From: CAZNLL01 sp964573885 | GTDB lineage: Bacteria; Desulfobacterota; DSM-4660; Desulfatiglandales; Desulfatiglandaceae | Direction of reading: 5' to 3' | Length of the DNA stretch: 64,000 nucleotides | NCBI GenBank assembly: GCA_964573885.1 | Contig: CAZNLL010000003.1 | Coordinates: forward strand, 9,778-73,777 | Shown here: positions 44,046 to 53,391 of the stretch, piece by piece | Position numbering within the stretch: the first letter of the stretch is position 1 | How the letters are laid out: the number at the start of each line of letters is the position of its first letter | Translations under genes and position numbers: made by a program | The notes under the pieces: model-generated | The model's database searches: none | What the model saw: the letters and a program-made list of their open reading frames with translations, nothing else | What the model was told of the DNA's origin: nothing

Positions 44046-44468
44046 ATGATATACGGTATCGGTGTTGACCTCGTACACACCCCCAGATTTGAAAAGGCAA
44101 TCGAGAGATGGGGAGGCCGCTTTATCCAGCGCGTCTTTACCCCGAATGAGGTCAAGCTCTGTTTTGACCGGCCTTCCCCTTCATCCGCCTTCGCCCTTCG
44201 CTTTGCAGCCAAAGAGGCCTTTTCCAAGGCCCTGGGAATGGGAATGAAGCGGGGTCTCAGATGGCGTGAAATAGAGGTTTTCAACGATCCCAAGGGGAAG
44301 CCGGGTCTTGCCCTTCAAGGGAACTCCCTGGAGTTATGCCGGAGCCGAGGTGTTATCGCCTCCCATCTGAGCCTTTCTGACGACGGGGAATACGCCCTGG
44401 CCATGGTGGTCCTGGAAAGGGGTAAGGGTTCGGAAGAGGGTTCATCATGTGGAAGGCCGTCGATGTAA
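44046..44468 (+). CDS. acpS: Holo-[acyl-carrier-protein] synthase
   Basis: This 140-residue phosphopantetheinyl transferase activates ACP. The Mg-binding Asp lies in GIGVDLVHTPRFE and the second motif is LRFAAKEAFSKALGMG; the C-terminal strand is HLSLSDDGEYALAMVVLE. The final 22 bases overlap the CBS-domain gene. In many relatives nnrD (NAD(P)HX dehydratase/epimerase) follows acpS; here it is absent. Confidence 0.95.
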   Translation: MIYGIGVDLVHTPRFEKAIERWGGRFIQRVFTPNEVKLCFDRPSPSSAFALRFAAKEAFSKALGMGMKRGLRWREIEVFNDPKGKPGLALQGNSLELCRSRGVIASHLSLSDDGEYALAMVVLERGKGSEEGSSCGRPSM

Positions 44469-44896
44469 TGACCACCCGGGTCATCACCGTAAAAAAGGAT
44501 ACAAGCCTTAAGGAACTGGCCACCTTGCTTTACGAAAATCATATTAACGGTGTGCCGGTGATAGATGACGAGGGGATGCTTATTGGCGTCATCTGTGAAA
44601 GCGATTTGGTTCGGAAAGGACAGAAACTCCACATACCCACAGCAGTGGCTCTCTTTGACGCGGTCTTTTATTTGGAGAGCCCAAAAAAAATGGAAAAAGA
44701 GATCCAGAGGCTCAACGCCACCACTGTGGCTGATCTCTACACCCGGGATGTGATTACCGTGGAGAAGGGTACACCCATTGACGAAATCGCCACCCTCATG
44801 ACCGAGAAGAAGGCTTACACCATCCCGGTGATGGATGGCGACCGGCTTGTGGGCATCATAGGAAAGGGGGATCTCTTAAGGGCCCTTATCCCCTGA
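44447..44896 (+). CDS. Two-CBS-domain protein
   Basis: This 149-residue protein consists of two CBS repeats: the first (about 1-65) with AVDVMTTRVITVKKDTSLKE and GVPVIDDEGMLIGVICESDL, the second (about 85-149) with VADLYTRDVITVEKGTPIDE and TIPVMDGDRLVGIIGKGDLL. CBS pairs bind adenine nucleotides and act as energy sensors. It is free-standing with no fused enzyme. It overlaps acpS by 22 bases, with GGTTC/AGAGG upstream of the ATG. Confidence 0.93.
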   Translation: MWKAVDVMTTRVITVKKDTSLKELATLLYENHINGVPVIDDEGMLIGVICESDLVRKGQKLHIPTAVALFDAVFYLESPKKMEKEIQRLNATTVADLYTRDVITVEKGTPIDEIATLMTEKKAYTIPVMDGDRLVGIIGKGDLLRALIP

Positions 44897-44926
44897 AGGG
44901 TAATTGTGATAGGTAGGGAGCCGCTT

Positions 44927-44947
44927 GAGTGGCGGGTGCCCGCACTC
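44927..44947 (+). repeat. GC-rich hairpin in the CBS-tsaE spacer
   Basis: GAGTG (44927-44931) pairs with CACTC (44943-44947) and inside it GGG with CCC. No T-run follows. It is the only structure in the 90-base spacer and could be a processing or mRNA-stability element. Confidence 0.4.
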
Positions 44948-44986
44948 GCGACTGCCACCGGGTGAAGACGCGCCAAGAGAGGGCCC

Positions 44987-45478
44987 ATGACAGCCGAAGA
45001 ACAACTCACATATCTGTCCGCCTCAGCGGAAAACACCATCAACCTGGGCCGGAGACTGGGCAGGGTTCTTGAAAGAGACGATGTGGTCGCCTTGACCGGG
45101 GAATTGGGCAGCGGCAAGACATGGTTCACCAAAGGTCTTGCCCTGGGCCTGGAGGTCTCTAAGGATATAATCATTACCAGTCCCTCTTTCTCCCTGGTCA
45201 ATGAATATGAAGGCCGGCTCACTTTCTTTCATATGGATGCATACCGATTGGAAAGGCTCTCTGAATTTTTGTCGGCCGGTCTGGATGAGTATTTTTACAG
45301 AGGGGGGGTTGTGGTCATGGAGTGGGCGGATCGCTGGCCCGAAATCCTGCCTGATTCAAGGCTCAGGGTCCACTTTACCATCCTGGATGACTCCACGAGA
45401 AGGATTACCTTCTCGGGTTTTCATCCGAGGGCCTTGGATATTTTGAAGAATCTGGAGCACTCCTCAGGGAGAGGTTGA
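44987..45478 (+). CDS. tsaE: tRNA threonylcarbamoyladenosine biosynthesis ATPase TsaE
   Basis: This 163-residue P-loop ATPase cycles the TsaB-TsaD complex that makes t6A37 in ANN-decoding tRNAs. Walker A is LTGELGSGKTWFTKGLA (about 37-53), followed by the family block SPSFSLVNEY and DAYRLERLSEF, and VVVMEWADRWPEILP. lysC starts three bases after its stop. tsaD lies 4.4 kb downstream on the same strand; tsaB is not in the window. Confidence 0.95.
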   Translation: MTAEEQLTYLSASAENTINLGRRLGRVLERDDVVALTGELGSGKTWFTKGLALGLEVSKDIIITSPSFSLVNEYEGRLTFFHMDAYRLERLSEFLSAGLDEYFYRGGVVVMEWADRWPEILPDSRLRVHFTILDDSTRRITFSGFHPRALDILKNLEHSSGRG

Positions 45479-45481
45479 GAC

Positions 45482-46696
45482 ATGGCACTCGTTGTTCAGA
45501 AATACGGTGGCACCTCCGTAGGGACCATTGAAAAAATCAGGGCCGTTGCCGAGAGGGTCATTGAGTCTTACAAGGCGGGGAATCAGATGGTGGTGGTCCT
45601 TTCGGCCATGGCCGGACAAACAGACGGCCTGATTCAGCTGGCCCGGGAAATGACCGATGATCCGGATGCCAGAGAGCTTGACGTGCTCCTGTCCACGGGA
45701 GAGCAGGTGACGGTAGCCCTTTTCGCCATGGCCGTGAAGTCCATGGGTTATGACGCCCGCTCCCTGCTGGGCTTTCAGGTGGGCATTCATACGGATCGCC
45801 TTTACGGAAAGGCGAGGATTCACGAGGTTGATACGGAACGGCTGAGAAAAGAAATTGATAAAAACAGGGTGGTCGCCGTGGCCGGATTTCAGGGCCTTGA
45901 TGAACGGGGAAACATCACCACCCTGGGCCGGGGCGGATCGGATACCACCGCCGTGGCCCTGGCCGCATCCCTCAAGGCCGATGTGTGCGAGATTTACACG
46001 GATGTAGACGGCGTCTACACCACGGATCCCAACATATGCCCGAAGGCCAGGAGGATGGATTACATCTCTTACGACGAAATGCTTGAGATGGCCAGTCTGG
46101 GTGCCAAGGTCCTGGAGATCCGCTCTGTTGAATTTGCCAAAAAGTTTAATATACCCATCCACGTACGATCCACCTTTGCCAAGGAAGGGGGGACCATGGT
46201 AGTCGCCGAGACAAAGGACATGGAGAAGGTTCTGGTGTCAGGGGTCGCCTACAACAAAAACGAGGCCAGGATCACCGTAAAAAAGGTCCCGGATCGGCCC
46301 GGCATCGCCTGCCAGGTATTCGAACCCGTTTTTGAAGCGGGTATTGTGGTGGACATGATCGTCCAGAACACGAGTGAAGACGGATTCACCGATCTCACCT
46401 TTACGGTGCCCAAGACGGACTTTTACAAGACCATGCAACTCGTGGGTAACACGGCCCTGGAAATCGGCGCCGAAAGGGTCCTGGGGGATGAGGATATCGC
46501 GAAGGTATCCATCATAGGCGTGGGGATGAGGAGCCATGCAGGGGTAGCCAAAAAGATGTTCGAGACCTTGGCCGATGAAAACATCAACATCATGATGATC
46601 AGTACCTCTGAGATCAAGGTGTCGGTGGTGATCGAGGAGAAGTATACGGAGCTTGCCGTTCGGGTGCTTCACAACGCCTTTGGACTGGATGCATGA
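45482..46696 (+). CDS. lysC: Aspartate kinase
   Basis: This 404-residue monofunctional aspartokinase performs the first step to Lys, Met and Thr. The kinase domain opens with VVQKYGGTSVGTIEKI, then LSAMAGQTDGL, GRGGSDTTAVALAA and YTDVDGVYTTDPN. Two C-terminal ACT domains (about 265-404) suggest feedback control by amino acids. AGAGAGG lies 5 bases before the ATG. The stop overlaps the next start by four bases (ATGA). Confidence 0.97.
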   Translation: MALVVQKYGGTSVGTIEKIRAVAERVIESYKAGNQMVVVLSAMAGQTDGLIQLAREMTDDPDARELDVLLSTGEQVTVALFAMAVKSMGYDARSLLGFQVGIHTDRLYGKARIHEVDTERLRKEIDKNRVVAVAGFQGLDERGNITTLGRGGSDTTAVALAASLKADVCEIYTDVDGVYTTDPNICPKARRMDYISYDEMLEMASLGAKVLEIRSVEFAKKFNIPIHVRSTFAKEGGTMVVAETKDMEKVLVSGVAYNKNEARITVKKVPDRPGIACQVFEPVFEAGIVVDMIVQNTSEDGFTDLTFTVPKTDFYKTMQLVGNTALEIGAERVLGDEDIAKVSIIGVGMRSHAGVAKKMFETLADENINIMMISTSEIKVSVVIEEKYTELAVRVLHNAFGLDA

Positions 46697-47244
46697 CCTT
46701 CGGTGAAACAATCCATAAACGGACTGGAGGAATATTGTTCCTCTTGCTCCTGCTCCTCCTCGCCCAACTGAGAGAGGGCCATTCCGGGCCATCCGGTCGG
46801 GAGAAATCCCATGATGAGAAGGCCTTTTACGTGCAGGTTTCAGGTGACGTTCCCTATCCGGGGGTGTACACCTTTTCCATGGAGCCTCCGCTGAGAGACC
46901 TCCTGACCCTTGCCGGAATAGGGGACCACGAAGGCCTTTCCTACGATGCGGTCCCCCTCAGGAACGGGGCCGAGGTGGAGGTCTGCGATCACAAGGAGTC
47001 CCTGGGGATTCGTATCTCGGACATGTCGGCCTTCTTTAAGATGACCCTAAGAATTCCCCTTTCACTGAACCGGGAATCGGCTGAAGGGCTCACCGCCATT
47101 CCAGGCATTGGACCTAGGACCGCCGGCGCCATTGTTAGGGAAAGGGCCGAAAGAGGCGGATTTCAGGAGTTGGACGAGCTCCTGTCTGTACCAGGGATCG
47201 GCCCCGCCCTTTTGGAAAAGATGAGACCTTATTTGGACTTATAA
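46693..47244 (+). CDS. ComEA-like SLBB/helix-hairpin-helix protein
   Basis: This 183-residue exported protein has a signal anchor (GGILFLLLLLLLAQL, about 12-26), an SLBB-like domain (FYVQVSGDVPYPGVYTF and LTLAGIGDHEG, about 45-115) and a C-terminal pair of HhH motifs (TAIPGIGPRTAGAIVRER and LLSVPGIGPALLEKMRPY) that bind DNA nonspecifically. This is the layout of ComEA, the periplasmic DNA receptor of competence. No comEC is in the window, so a role in DNA uptake remains an inference. Confidence 0.88.
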   Translation: MTFGETIHKRTGGILFLLLLLLLAQLREGHSGPSGREKSHDEKAFYVQVSGDVPYPGVYTFSMEPPLRDLLTLAGIGDHEGLSYDAVPLRNGAEVEVCDHKESLGIRISDMSAFFKMTLRIPLSLNRESAEGLTAIPGIGPRTAGAIVRERAERGGFQELDELLSVPGIGPALLEKMRPYLDL

Positions 47245-47269
47245 GGAAACACAGGAAAGAGGCCTTGCC

Positions 47270-49852
47270 ATGAGAATTAAGACGACGATTCCAGACTGGT
47301 TGATCGGACTGGTGATGACCCTTTTCTTCCTTTTCATTACCCTCACGGGCATTTTGGACTTTACCGACTCCATTGAAATGAAGACCTTTGATTTCAGGGC
47401 GAAAATAGCGGCTCCCGGAGAAAGAAATCCCGACATTGAGCTTGTCGTTATTACCGATGACGATCTCTCTGAGTTGGGACGTTTTCCATGGCCCAGGCAT
47501 ATTTTGGCCCAGGGAATCCAGAACCTGGCCCTTGCCGGGGCTAAGGTGATCGCCTTGAATATCCTCTTTACTGAACCCGAAGAAAGCGCAGGACTCAAGG
47601 CGGTCGAGCATCTGAAGCAGAGTTACGAAAACCTGGGGCTGGCCCAGCAAGGCCCTGGTCTCACCTTTCTCAAAGAGCTTTCCACCACCCTGAATGATCT
47701 GGACAACGACGCCAAGCTGCACAGTGCCCTCGAAAAGGCAGGTAACGTGGTCCTGCCCGTGTATTTTGACACCTTTACAACCGGGCGGGATGTCCAGGTC
47801 CCTGATTTTATAGCCAAGAACGCCTACAAGCAAATCAGGGGGACGGACCGCGAATGGGCCGTGTCATCCCTGATCTGGCTTTCCAAGCTAAAACCGCTCC
47901 TTCCCTCCTTTGCAGAGGCAGCGGCCGGAATCGGCCATATAAACCTGTTCCCCAGCCTGGACGGCTATATCAGGAATGAGGTCCATGTACTGGGCTATCT
48001 TAAGGAAACCTATTTTCCCTCCTTTCCCATGGCCATTGTAAAACTCTTTAAGGGGCTCAAAGACGAAGATATCACCGTGGTTTTGGGTGACGGAATCAAC
48101 CTCAGGGTGAGCCCCTCTACCGTGATCAACGTACCCGCCGTGGACCCCCAGATGAGAACCCTTATCAACTGGAACCAGGGACCCAACATCGCCTTTCATC
48201 AAACGCCTTTTACCAAGGTTTACAAGAATCAAGTCCAGACAAGCCTCTTCAGGGACAAAATCGTGATCATCGGACCTGTTGCACCGGGGATAGGGGACCG
48301 CTTTGTGACACCCATTTCCGGCAATCTTCCAGGCGTGGAAATAGTGGCCAATTCCGTAGCCAACATTCTCAACCAGCGCTTTTTCTCCCGACCTTCCTGG
48401 ATTCCTCTTGCCGAACTGGGCGCCCTGGTTCTCTTCGGCCTCTTCATCACCCTCGTCCTTCCCAGGTTGAAGGCGGGGACCGGGGCCCTCACCACCCTGG
48501 GGCTGCTGGTGGTCTATGCCTTTTTCGGCATCCTGCTCTTCTTCTCCTACAATATCTGGTTGAAGATTACCCCTCCCCTTATGCTGCTGATCATAGGTTA
48601 TGTGCTGGTCATCTCTAAGCACTTCCTGGTCACTGAAAAAACCAAGGAAAAGGTCGAAGCCGATTCCGTGGAAACCAACAAGATGCTGGGGATCTCCTTC
48701 CAACAACAGGGTATGCTGGACCTGGCCCTTGAAAAATTTCAGCGCCTTCCCCTGGAAGAGGATGGCGTCAAGGACCTCTTGTATAACCTGGGCCTGGACT
48801 ATGAGCGCAAGAGACAGTTTTCAAAGGCCCTGGCCACTTACAAGATGATCATCCAGGACGGATCCAACTTTAAAGATCTCGACGAGCGGGTCCCCAGGCT
48901 CAAGGATGCTGAAGCCACCATGATCTTCGGGACCTCCGGAGCAAGGCACCCGGGTGATATCGGTGCCACCCTGGTGGACACAGACACCAAGCCCACCCTG
49001 GGTCGCTATGAGGTGATCGGCGAGCTGGGACGGGGAGCCATGGGTGTGGTTTACAAGGGTGAGGACCCCAAGATACACAGGACCGTGGCCATCAAGACCG
49101 TCAACCTCTCCGAATTCGATGCAGAATCCCTTGAAGAGGTCAAGGACCGTTTTTTCCGCGAGGCCGAATCAGCAGGCTTACTCACCCATCCTAACATCGT
49201 CACCATCTATGACTGTGGAGAGGAGCACGATCTGGCCTATATCGCCATGGAATATTTGGATGGTGAAGACCTGGAGAAATATACGGAACCGGAGGAATTA
49301 CTTCCCATCAGGGATATCCTGGATATCGGTGCCAGAGTGGCGGAGGCCTTGGATTACGCCCACAGCAAGGATATCGTCCACCGGGATATCAAACCCGCCA
49401 ATATTATGAGACTCAAGGGAACCAATAATATCAAGGTGACGGACTTCGGCATCGCCCGCATTACCTCATCGTCAAAGACCAAGACGGGTATTGTCCTGGG
49501 TACGCCTTCCTATATGTCTCCTGAGCAGGTCTCAGGCAAAAAAGTGGACGGTCGTTCCGATATATTCTCCTTAGGGGTGGTCCTTTTTGAAATGTTGACC
49601 GGTCAAAAGCCTTTTACCGGAGAGGACATTACCTCTCTCATGTTTAAGCTCGCCAAGGAAAAGCATCCCTCCCCCAGGGAGATCAATAAACGAATTCCGC
49701 CGGTGGTGGAAAAAATCATCGACAAGGCCCTTGAAAAAGACCTCAATAAGCGATACCAGACCGCAGGGCAAATGGCGGTACACCTCAGGCAGGTGGTGGC
49801 CAGGATCGACCAGATTCAGGCCCAAAAAAAGGCCGGGGCCGGCGGTTCATGA
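47270..49852 (+). CDS. CHASE2-domain Ser/Thr protein kinase
   Basis: This is an 860-residue membrane receptor kinase with an unusual order: an N-terminal TM (about 8-25), periplasmic CHASE2 domain (about 30-375; VVITDDDLSELGRFPWPR, KVIALNILF), three TM helices (about 380-455), a TPR-like linker (about 470-545) and a C-terminal Hanks-type kinase (about 578-840). Kinase motifs are GELGRGAMGVVYKG, VAIK (about 605-608), HRDIKPAN (about 703), DFG (about 724) and the activation segment GTPSYMSPEQ. All catalytic residues look intact. It shares its sensor layout with the cyclase at 22346-24604. The stop overlaps the tsaD start. Confidence 0.93.
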   Translation: MRIKTTIPDWLIGLVMTLFFLFITLTGILDFTDSIEMKTFDFRAKIAAPGERNPDIELVVITDDDLSELGRFPWPRHILAQGIQNLALAGAKVIALNILFTEPEESAGLKAVEHLKQSYENLGLAQQGPGLTFLKELSTTLNDLDNDAKLHSALEKAGNVVLPVYFDTFTTGRDVQVPDFIAKNAYKQIRGTDREWAVSSLIWLSKLKPLLPSFAEAAAGIGHINLFPSLDGYIRNEVHVLGYLKETYFPSFPMAIVKLFKGLKDEDITVVLGDGINLRVSPSTVINVPAVDPQMRTLINWNQGPNIAFHQTPFTKVYKNQVQTSLFRDKIVIIGPVAPGIGDRFVTPISGNLPGVEIVANSVANILNQRFFSRPSWIPLAELGALVLFGLFITLVLPRLKAGTGALTTLGLLVVYAFFGILLFFSYNIWLKITPPLMLLIIGYVLVISKHFLVTEKTKEKVEADSVETNKMLGISFQQQGMLDLALEKFQRLPLEEDGVKDLLYNLGLDYERKRQFSKALATYKMIIQDGSNFKDLDERVPRLKDAEATMIFGTSGARHPGDIGATLVDTDTKPTLGRYEVIGELGRGAMGVVYKGEDPKIHRTVAIKTVNLSEFDAESLEEVKDRFFREAESAGLLTHPNIVTIYDCGEEHDLAYIAMEYLDGEDLEKYTEPEELLPIRDILDIGARVAEALDYAHSKDIVHRDIKPANIMRLKGTNNIKVTDFGIARITSSSKTKTGIVLGTPSYMSPEQVSGKKVDGRSDIFSLGVVLFEMLTGQKPFTGEDITSLMFKLAKEKHPSPREINKRIPPVVEKIIDKALEKDLNKRYQTAGQMAVHLRQVVARIDQIQAQKKAGAGGS

Positions 49853-50922
49853 TCGTCCTGGGGATAGACACATCCTGTGACGACACCTCTGCCGGGGTGG
49901 TGGCCCACGGAACGCGGGTCTTTTCCAATGTGGTCCACTCTCAGGTCACCCTTCATCACCCCCACGGCGGGGTCGTGCCCGAACTCGCATCCAGGGAACA
50001 TATCAGAAACATTATGCCCGTGGTGGAAGAAGCCGTCACCAGGGCCGGTCTCCGGATAGATGACCTGGAAGGCATCGCCGTGACCGTTGGTCCCGGTCTG
50101 GTGGGCTCACTCCTGGTGGGGCTTTATTATGCCAAGGGCTTGGCCTATGCCCTGGGCATCCCCTTGGCGGCCGTGAATCATTTGGAGGGCCATATTCTGT
50201 CCATTTTTCTGGAAGAGGAGGTGCCGGCCTTCCCCTTCGTGGCCCTCACCGTGTCCGGTGGACACACCAGCCTTTACCATGTGAAGGGATACGGCCAATA
50301 CATTCAGATGGGGCAAACCCTGGATGATGCAGCGGGTGAAGCCTTCGACAAGGTGGCCAAGATACTGGGGCTCGGCTATCCTGGAGGGGTGGTGATTGAA
50401 CACCGGGCCCAGGAGGGTGATGAAGCAAAAATCCCCTTTCCCAGGGCCTGGTTATCCGACTTTTCCCTCGATTTCAGTTTCAGCGGCCTGAAAACCGCGG
50501 TGGCCCTGTACATCAAGAAATGGCACAAAGGCGGTGTGGAAAATACAGGTGCCGTACTGGCGGATATCGCCGCCTCTTTTCAGGAGGCGGTCATCGACGT
50601 TCTGGTCCACAAGGCCATGAAGGCCACGGCACAGGTAGGGGCCCTGGCCTTGGTGATGGCCGGAGGGGTGGCCTGCAACCAGAGATTGCGGACCCGGCTG
50701 CGGGAGGAGGCGCACAAGGACAAGGTACGGGTCTATTATCCCCGCCCCGAATACTGCACAGACAACGGTGCCATGATCGCGGCAGCAGGTTTCCACCGCC
50801 TTTTGGCCGGCGAGCGGGCCGCCCCCTCCGGTGACGTAAAATCCAAGTACCTCATCTCTGACCTCCCGCCTCTTGGCGCCCCTCCTTCTTATGCCGCCCA
50901 TGCTTCGAAAAGGAAGATCTAA
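49849..50922 (+). CDS. tsaD: tRNA N6-adenosine threonylcarbamoyltransferase TsaD
   Basis: This 357-residue ASKHA-fold enzyme transfers the threonylcarbamoyl group to A37. It begins VLGIDTSCDDTSAGVV, with metal-ligand motif NHLEGHILS (H-x3-H), TVSGGHTSLY, DDAAGEAFDKVAKILGLGYPGG, FSFSGLKTAV and the Asp near YCTDNGAMIAAAG. ATG 49849 overlaps the kinase stop by four bases. The usual length is about 335-360. Confidence 0.97.
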   Translation: MIVLGIDTSCDDTSAGVVAHGTRVFSNVVHSQVTLHHPHGGVVPELASREHIRNIMPVVEEAVTRAGLRIDDLEGIAVTVGPGLVGSLLVGLYYAKGLAYALGIPLAAVNHLEGHILSIFLEEEVPAFPFVALTVSGGHTSLYHVKGYGQYIQMGQTLDDAAGEAFDKVAKILGLGYPGGVVIEHRAQEGDEAKIPFPRAWLSDFSLDFSFSGLKTAVALYIKKWHKGGVENTGAVLADIAASFQEAVIDVLVHKAMKATAQVGALALVMAGGVACNQRLRTRLREEAHKDKVRVYYPRPEYCTDNGAMIAAAGFHRLLAGERAAPSGDVKSKYLISDLPPLGAPPSYAAHASKRKI

Positions 50923-51092
50923 TCCCCCGGATAATCCGGAAAAACCCCAGGGCCACCCATCCAAAAGAAGTGGTGAAAAGGTTTTATAGATGCTAGAATT
51001 AAAAGTTTGGTTATTAATGGCTGCCCCATCCCCGGGCGTGTTTTCCCGGAGAGGGAGATCCTTTGCCAAACATCGGATAAGGTCTACACGCT

Positions 51093-51611
51093 TTGAAACT
51101 GTCCAGGCAGATCAAGTATTATTACCTGCGATTCATCCGCCTCAGGGGCGAGCCTCATGAACTGGCCTTGGGCCTGGGCTTGGGTGTCTTTTGCGGAATG
51201 CTGCCCATCCTCCCCTTTCAAACAGCCCTGGCCGTTACCCTGGCCCTCCTTTTTAGAGGCAGCAAAATCACTGCGGCCCTGGGGACCTGGATCAGCAACC
51301 CCTTGAACTGGTACTTCATTTATTACTACAGCTATAAGATCGGCGGATTTCTCCTGGGGCTTCCCGAAAAAAACGCGGTGGTGACATCCATCATGGAGGC
51401 CGTCCGCTCCGGCGAGGAGTTTTTGACCATCGTGGCGAAGATCCTTGGGGCCGGCGGATGTATGGCGGCGGCCTTTCTCCTGGGTGGATTCCTGATGGGC
51501 CTTGTGGTGGCGCCCCCCTTTTATTTTATTTTTCTTCACTTCTTCAGGCGTCTGAGAACCTGGCGCCAATTAAGAAAGGCCCGGCGGAACGGGCTTTTGG
51601 AAGAGCCATGA
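51093..51611 (+). CDS. DUF2062 membrane protein
   Basis: This 172-residue protein has the DUF2062 pattern GEPHELALGLGLGVFCGMLPILPFQ and GTWISNPLNWYFIYYYSYKIG, with three or four TM helices and a basic C-terminal tail. Start is TTG 51093 preceded by a weak site; TTG is needed to keep the RLRGEPHELALG block. The family often sits near glycosyltransferase or rsmA genes and has no fixed function. It overlaps rsmA by four bases. Confidence 0.88.
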   Translation: MKLSRQIKYYYLRFIRLRGEPHELALGLGLGVFCGMLPILPFQTALAVTLALLFRGSKITAALGTWISNPLNWYFIYYYSYKIGGFLLGLPEKNAVVTSIMEAVRSGEEFLTIVAKILGAGGCMAAAFLLGGFLMGLVVAPPFYFIFLHFFRRLRTWRQLRKARRNGLLEEP

Positions 51612-52453
51612 ACACGGGCCCGGCATTCCGACCAAAAAGGCGCTTCGCCCAGCATTTCCTCGTTAAAGAGAAGGTCATCCATAAGATCATTGTCAGGGCA
51701 GGACTTGATCCCTCGGACGTGGTCCTGGAGATAGGCCCGGGGCAGGGGGCTCTGACCCTCCCCCTAGCCCGGCGGGTGGAGCGGGTCATCGCCGTGGAAA
51801 GGGACAGGACCCTCATAGGCCCTCTTGAAGAAAGACTTTCCCGGGGCGGCATCACCAACGTGACCGTCATCAATCATGACATCCTCGCATGGGACTTCCG
51901 GAACCTGGGCTTTCCCTCAAAAAGAATTCGGGTTATGGGAAACCTTCCCTACAATATATCCTCTCCCGTTCTTGAAAAACTCATCCATTACAGGGCCCTT
52001 TTTAAAAAGGCGGTGCTCATGTTTCAGGCGGAGGTCGCTCAAAGGCTGACCGCCGCACCGGGCAACAAGTCATATGGGGCCCTTACCCTCTTGGTTGGAT
52101 TCCACGCCCGGTCCGCAATGCTTTTCCAGGTGCCCCGGGAGGCCTTTTATCCCAGGCCCAAGGTGGACTCCATGGTGGTGGAACTGGATTTTGAAAGTCC
52201 CTACCCCAGCTCTTCGGCCCTGCAAGCCCCTTTCAAGGCGGTGGTCAAGGGGGCCTTCTCCCATCGAAGGAAAACCCTGGCCAATGCCCTTAAAAACGCC
52301 CTTCCCCGCGAGGACCTGGAAACCCTCCACAAGGCCTTTGAGGATTGCGGCATCGACCCCGGAAGGCGGGCGGAAACCTTGCATATGGATCAATTTATGT
52401 GCCTCGCCAGAGCTCTTGTGTTGACAAAAGAAGGATTAAAAGATAATGATTAA
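51608..52453 (+). CDS. rsmA: 16S rRNA (adenine1518/1519-N6) dimethyltransferase
   Basis: This 281-residue enzyme (KsgA) dimethylates two adenines in helix 45 of 16S rRNA. It begins FRPKRRFAQHFLVKEKVIHK, then the AdoMet loop LEIGPGQGALTLPLA (about 40-54), and the catalytic motif NLPYNISSPVL. The C-terminal helical domain has FSHRRKTLANAL. ATG 51608 overlaps the DUF2062 stop and has GGAAGAG upstream; the open frame to 51458 merely shadows DUF2062. Confidence 0.96.
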   Translation: MNTGPAFRPKRRFAQHFLVKEKVIHKIIVRAGLDPSDVVLEIGPGQGALTLPLARRVERVIAVERDRTLIGPLEERLSRGGITNVTVINHDILAWDFRNLGFPSKRIRVMGNLPYNISSPVLEKLIHYRALFKKAVLMFQAEVAQRLTAAPGNKSYGALTLLVGFHARSAMLFQVPREAFYPRPKVDSMVVELDFESPYPSSSALQAPFKAVVKGAFSHRRKTLANALKNALPREDLETLHKAFEDCGIDPGRRAETLHMDQFMCLARALVLTKEGLKDND

Positions 52454-52497
52454 TATTTTTGTCTTGATAGATTATACCCGAACGAAACGAGGTCCCC

Positions 52498-53346
52498 ATG
52501 GAAATCATAGAGACTGTTCAGGAGATGCAGCAACGCTCTGAGATGCTCAGGTCAAAAGGCGTCACCCTGGCCTTGGTTCCCACCATGGGTTTCCTCCACG
52601 AAGGCCATCTGTCCCTCATGCGGGTGGGCAAAAGGCATGCGGACAAGCTGATCATAAGCATCTTTGTGAATCCCACCCAGTTCGGGCCCACTGAGGACTA
52701 TGCCGAGTACCCCAGAGATATGGAGGGGGACCTGGAAAAGGCCCAGTCTGTGGGGGTAGACATGGTCTTCTCTCCCAGCGTTGAGGAGATGTACCCCCAG
52801 GAATTTCAGACCAAGGTAAGCGTAGCGGAAGTGACCCGCCACCTCTGCGGACTTGCAAGACCGGGGCATTTTGACGGGGTCACCACCGTTGTGGCCAAGC
52901 TTTTTCATATCACCAAGCCCCATATCGCGGTCTTCGGGCAAAAGGACTACCAGCAGTTGACCGTAATCAGCCGGATGGTCATGGACCTGAATATGGATAT
53001 CCAGATTATCGGGGCACCCACAGTGAGAGAGCCCGCCGGATTGGCCATGAGTTCCCGGAATGCCTATCTCAGTCCCGAAGAAAGAGAATCCGCTTTGTGC
53101 CTCAAGAAATCCTTGGACCTGGCCGAGCAGATGTTCCAACAAGGGGAAAGAGATGCCCTAAAGATCAAGGGTGCGGTTGAAGCCTTCATCAAAAAGCATC
53201 CCTTCACCGAGATAGAATACGTCAACCTCTGTGATCCCACCCTCCTCAACGACTTGCAAAAACTGGGGGATGAAAACCTCCTTGCCTTGGCCGTACGGGT
53301 GGGTAAAACACGCTTAATCGATAACTGCGTGCTTCGAAAGCGTTGA
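52498..53346 (+). CDS. panC: Pantothenate synthetase
   Basis: This 282-residue ATP-dependent ligase joins pantoate and beta-alanine. It carries the HIGH-like motif PTMGFLHEGHLSLM, NPTQFGPTEDYAEYPR, FGQKDYQQL and the KMSKS-like GLAMSSRNAYLS. The length is typical. The gene has an AT-rich 40-base lead (52454-52497) that separates it from rsmA. metK follows after 45 bases. Confidence 0.97.
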   Translation: MEIIETVQEMQQRSEMLRSKGVTLALVPTMGFLHEGHLSLMRVGKRHADKLIISIFVNPTQFGPTEDYAEYPRDMEGDLEKAQSVGVDMVFSPSVEEMYPQEFQTKVSVAEVTRHLCGLARPGHFDGVTTVVAKLFHITKPHIAVFGQKDYQQLTVISRMVMDLNMDIQIIGAPTVREPAGLAMSSRNAYLSPEERESALCLKKSLDLAEQMFQQGERDALKIKGAVEAFIKKHPFTEIEYVNLCDPTLLNDLQKLGDENLLALAVRVGKTRLIDNCVLRKR

Positions 53347-53391
53347 CCCGGTAACATCCCGGACATATGTCTAAATGAAAAGGAGTCTGTT

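Noticed and set aside
53347..53391. SAM riboswitch ahead of metK, and SAH riboswitch ahead of ahcY
   Set aside because: The spacers are 45 and 37 bases, too short for either structure.
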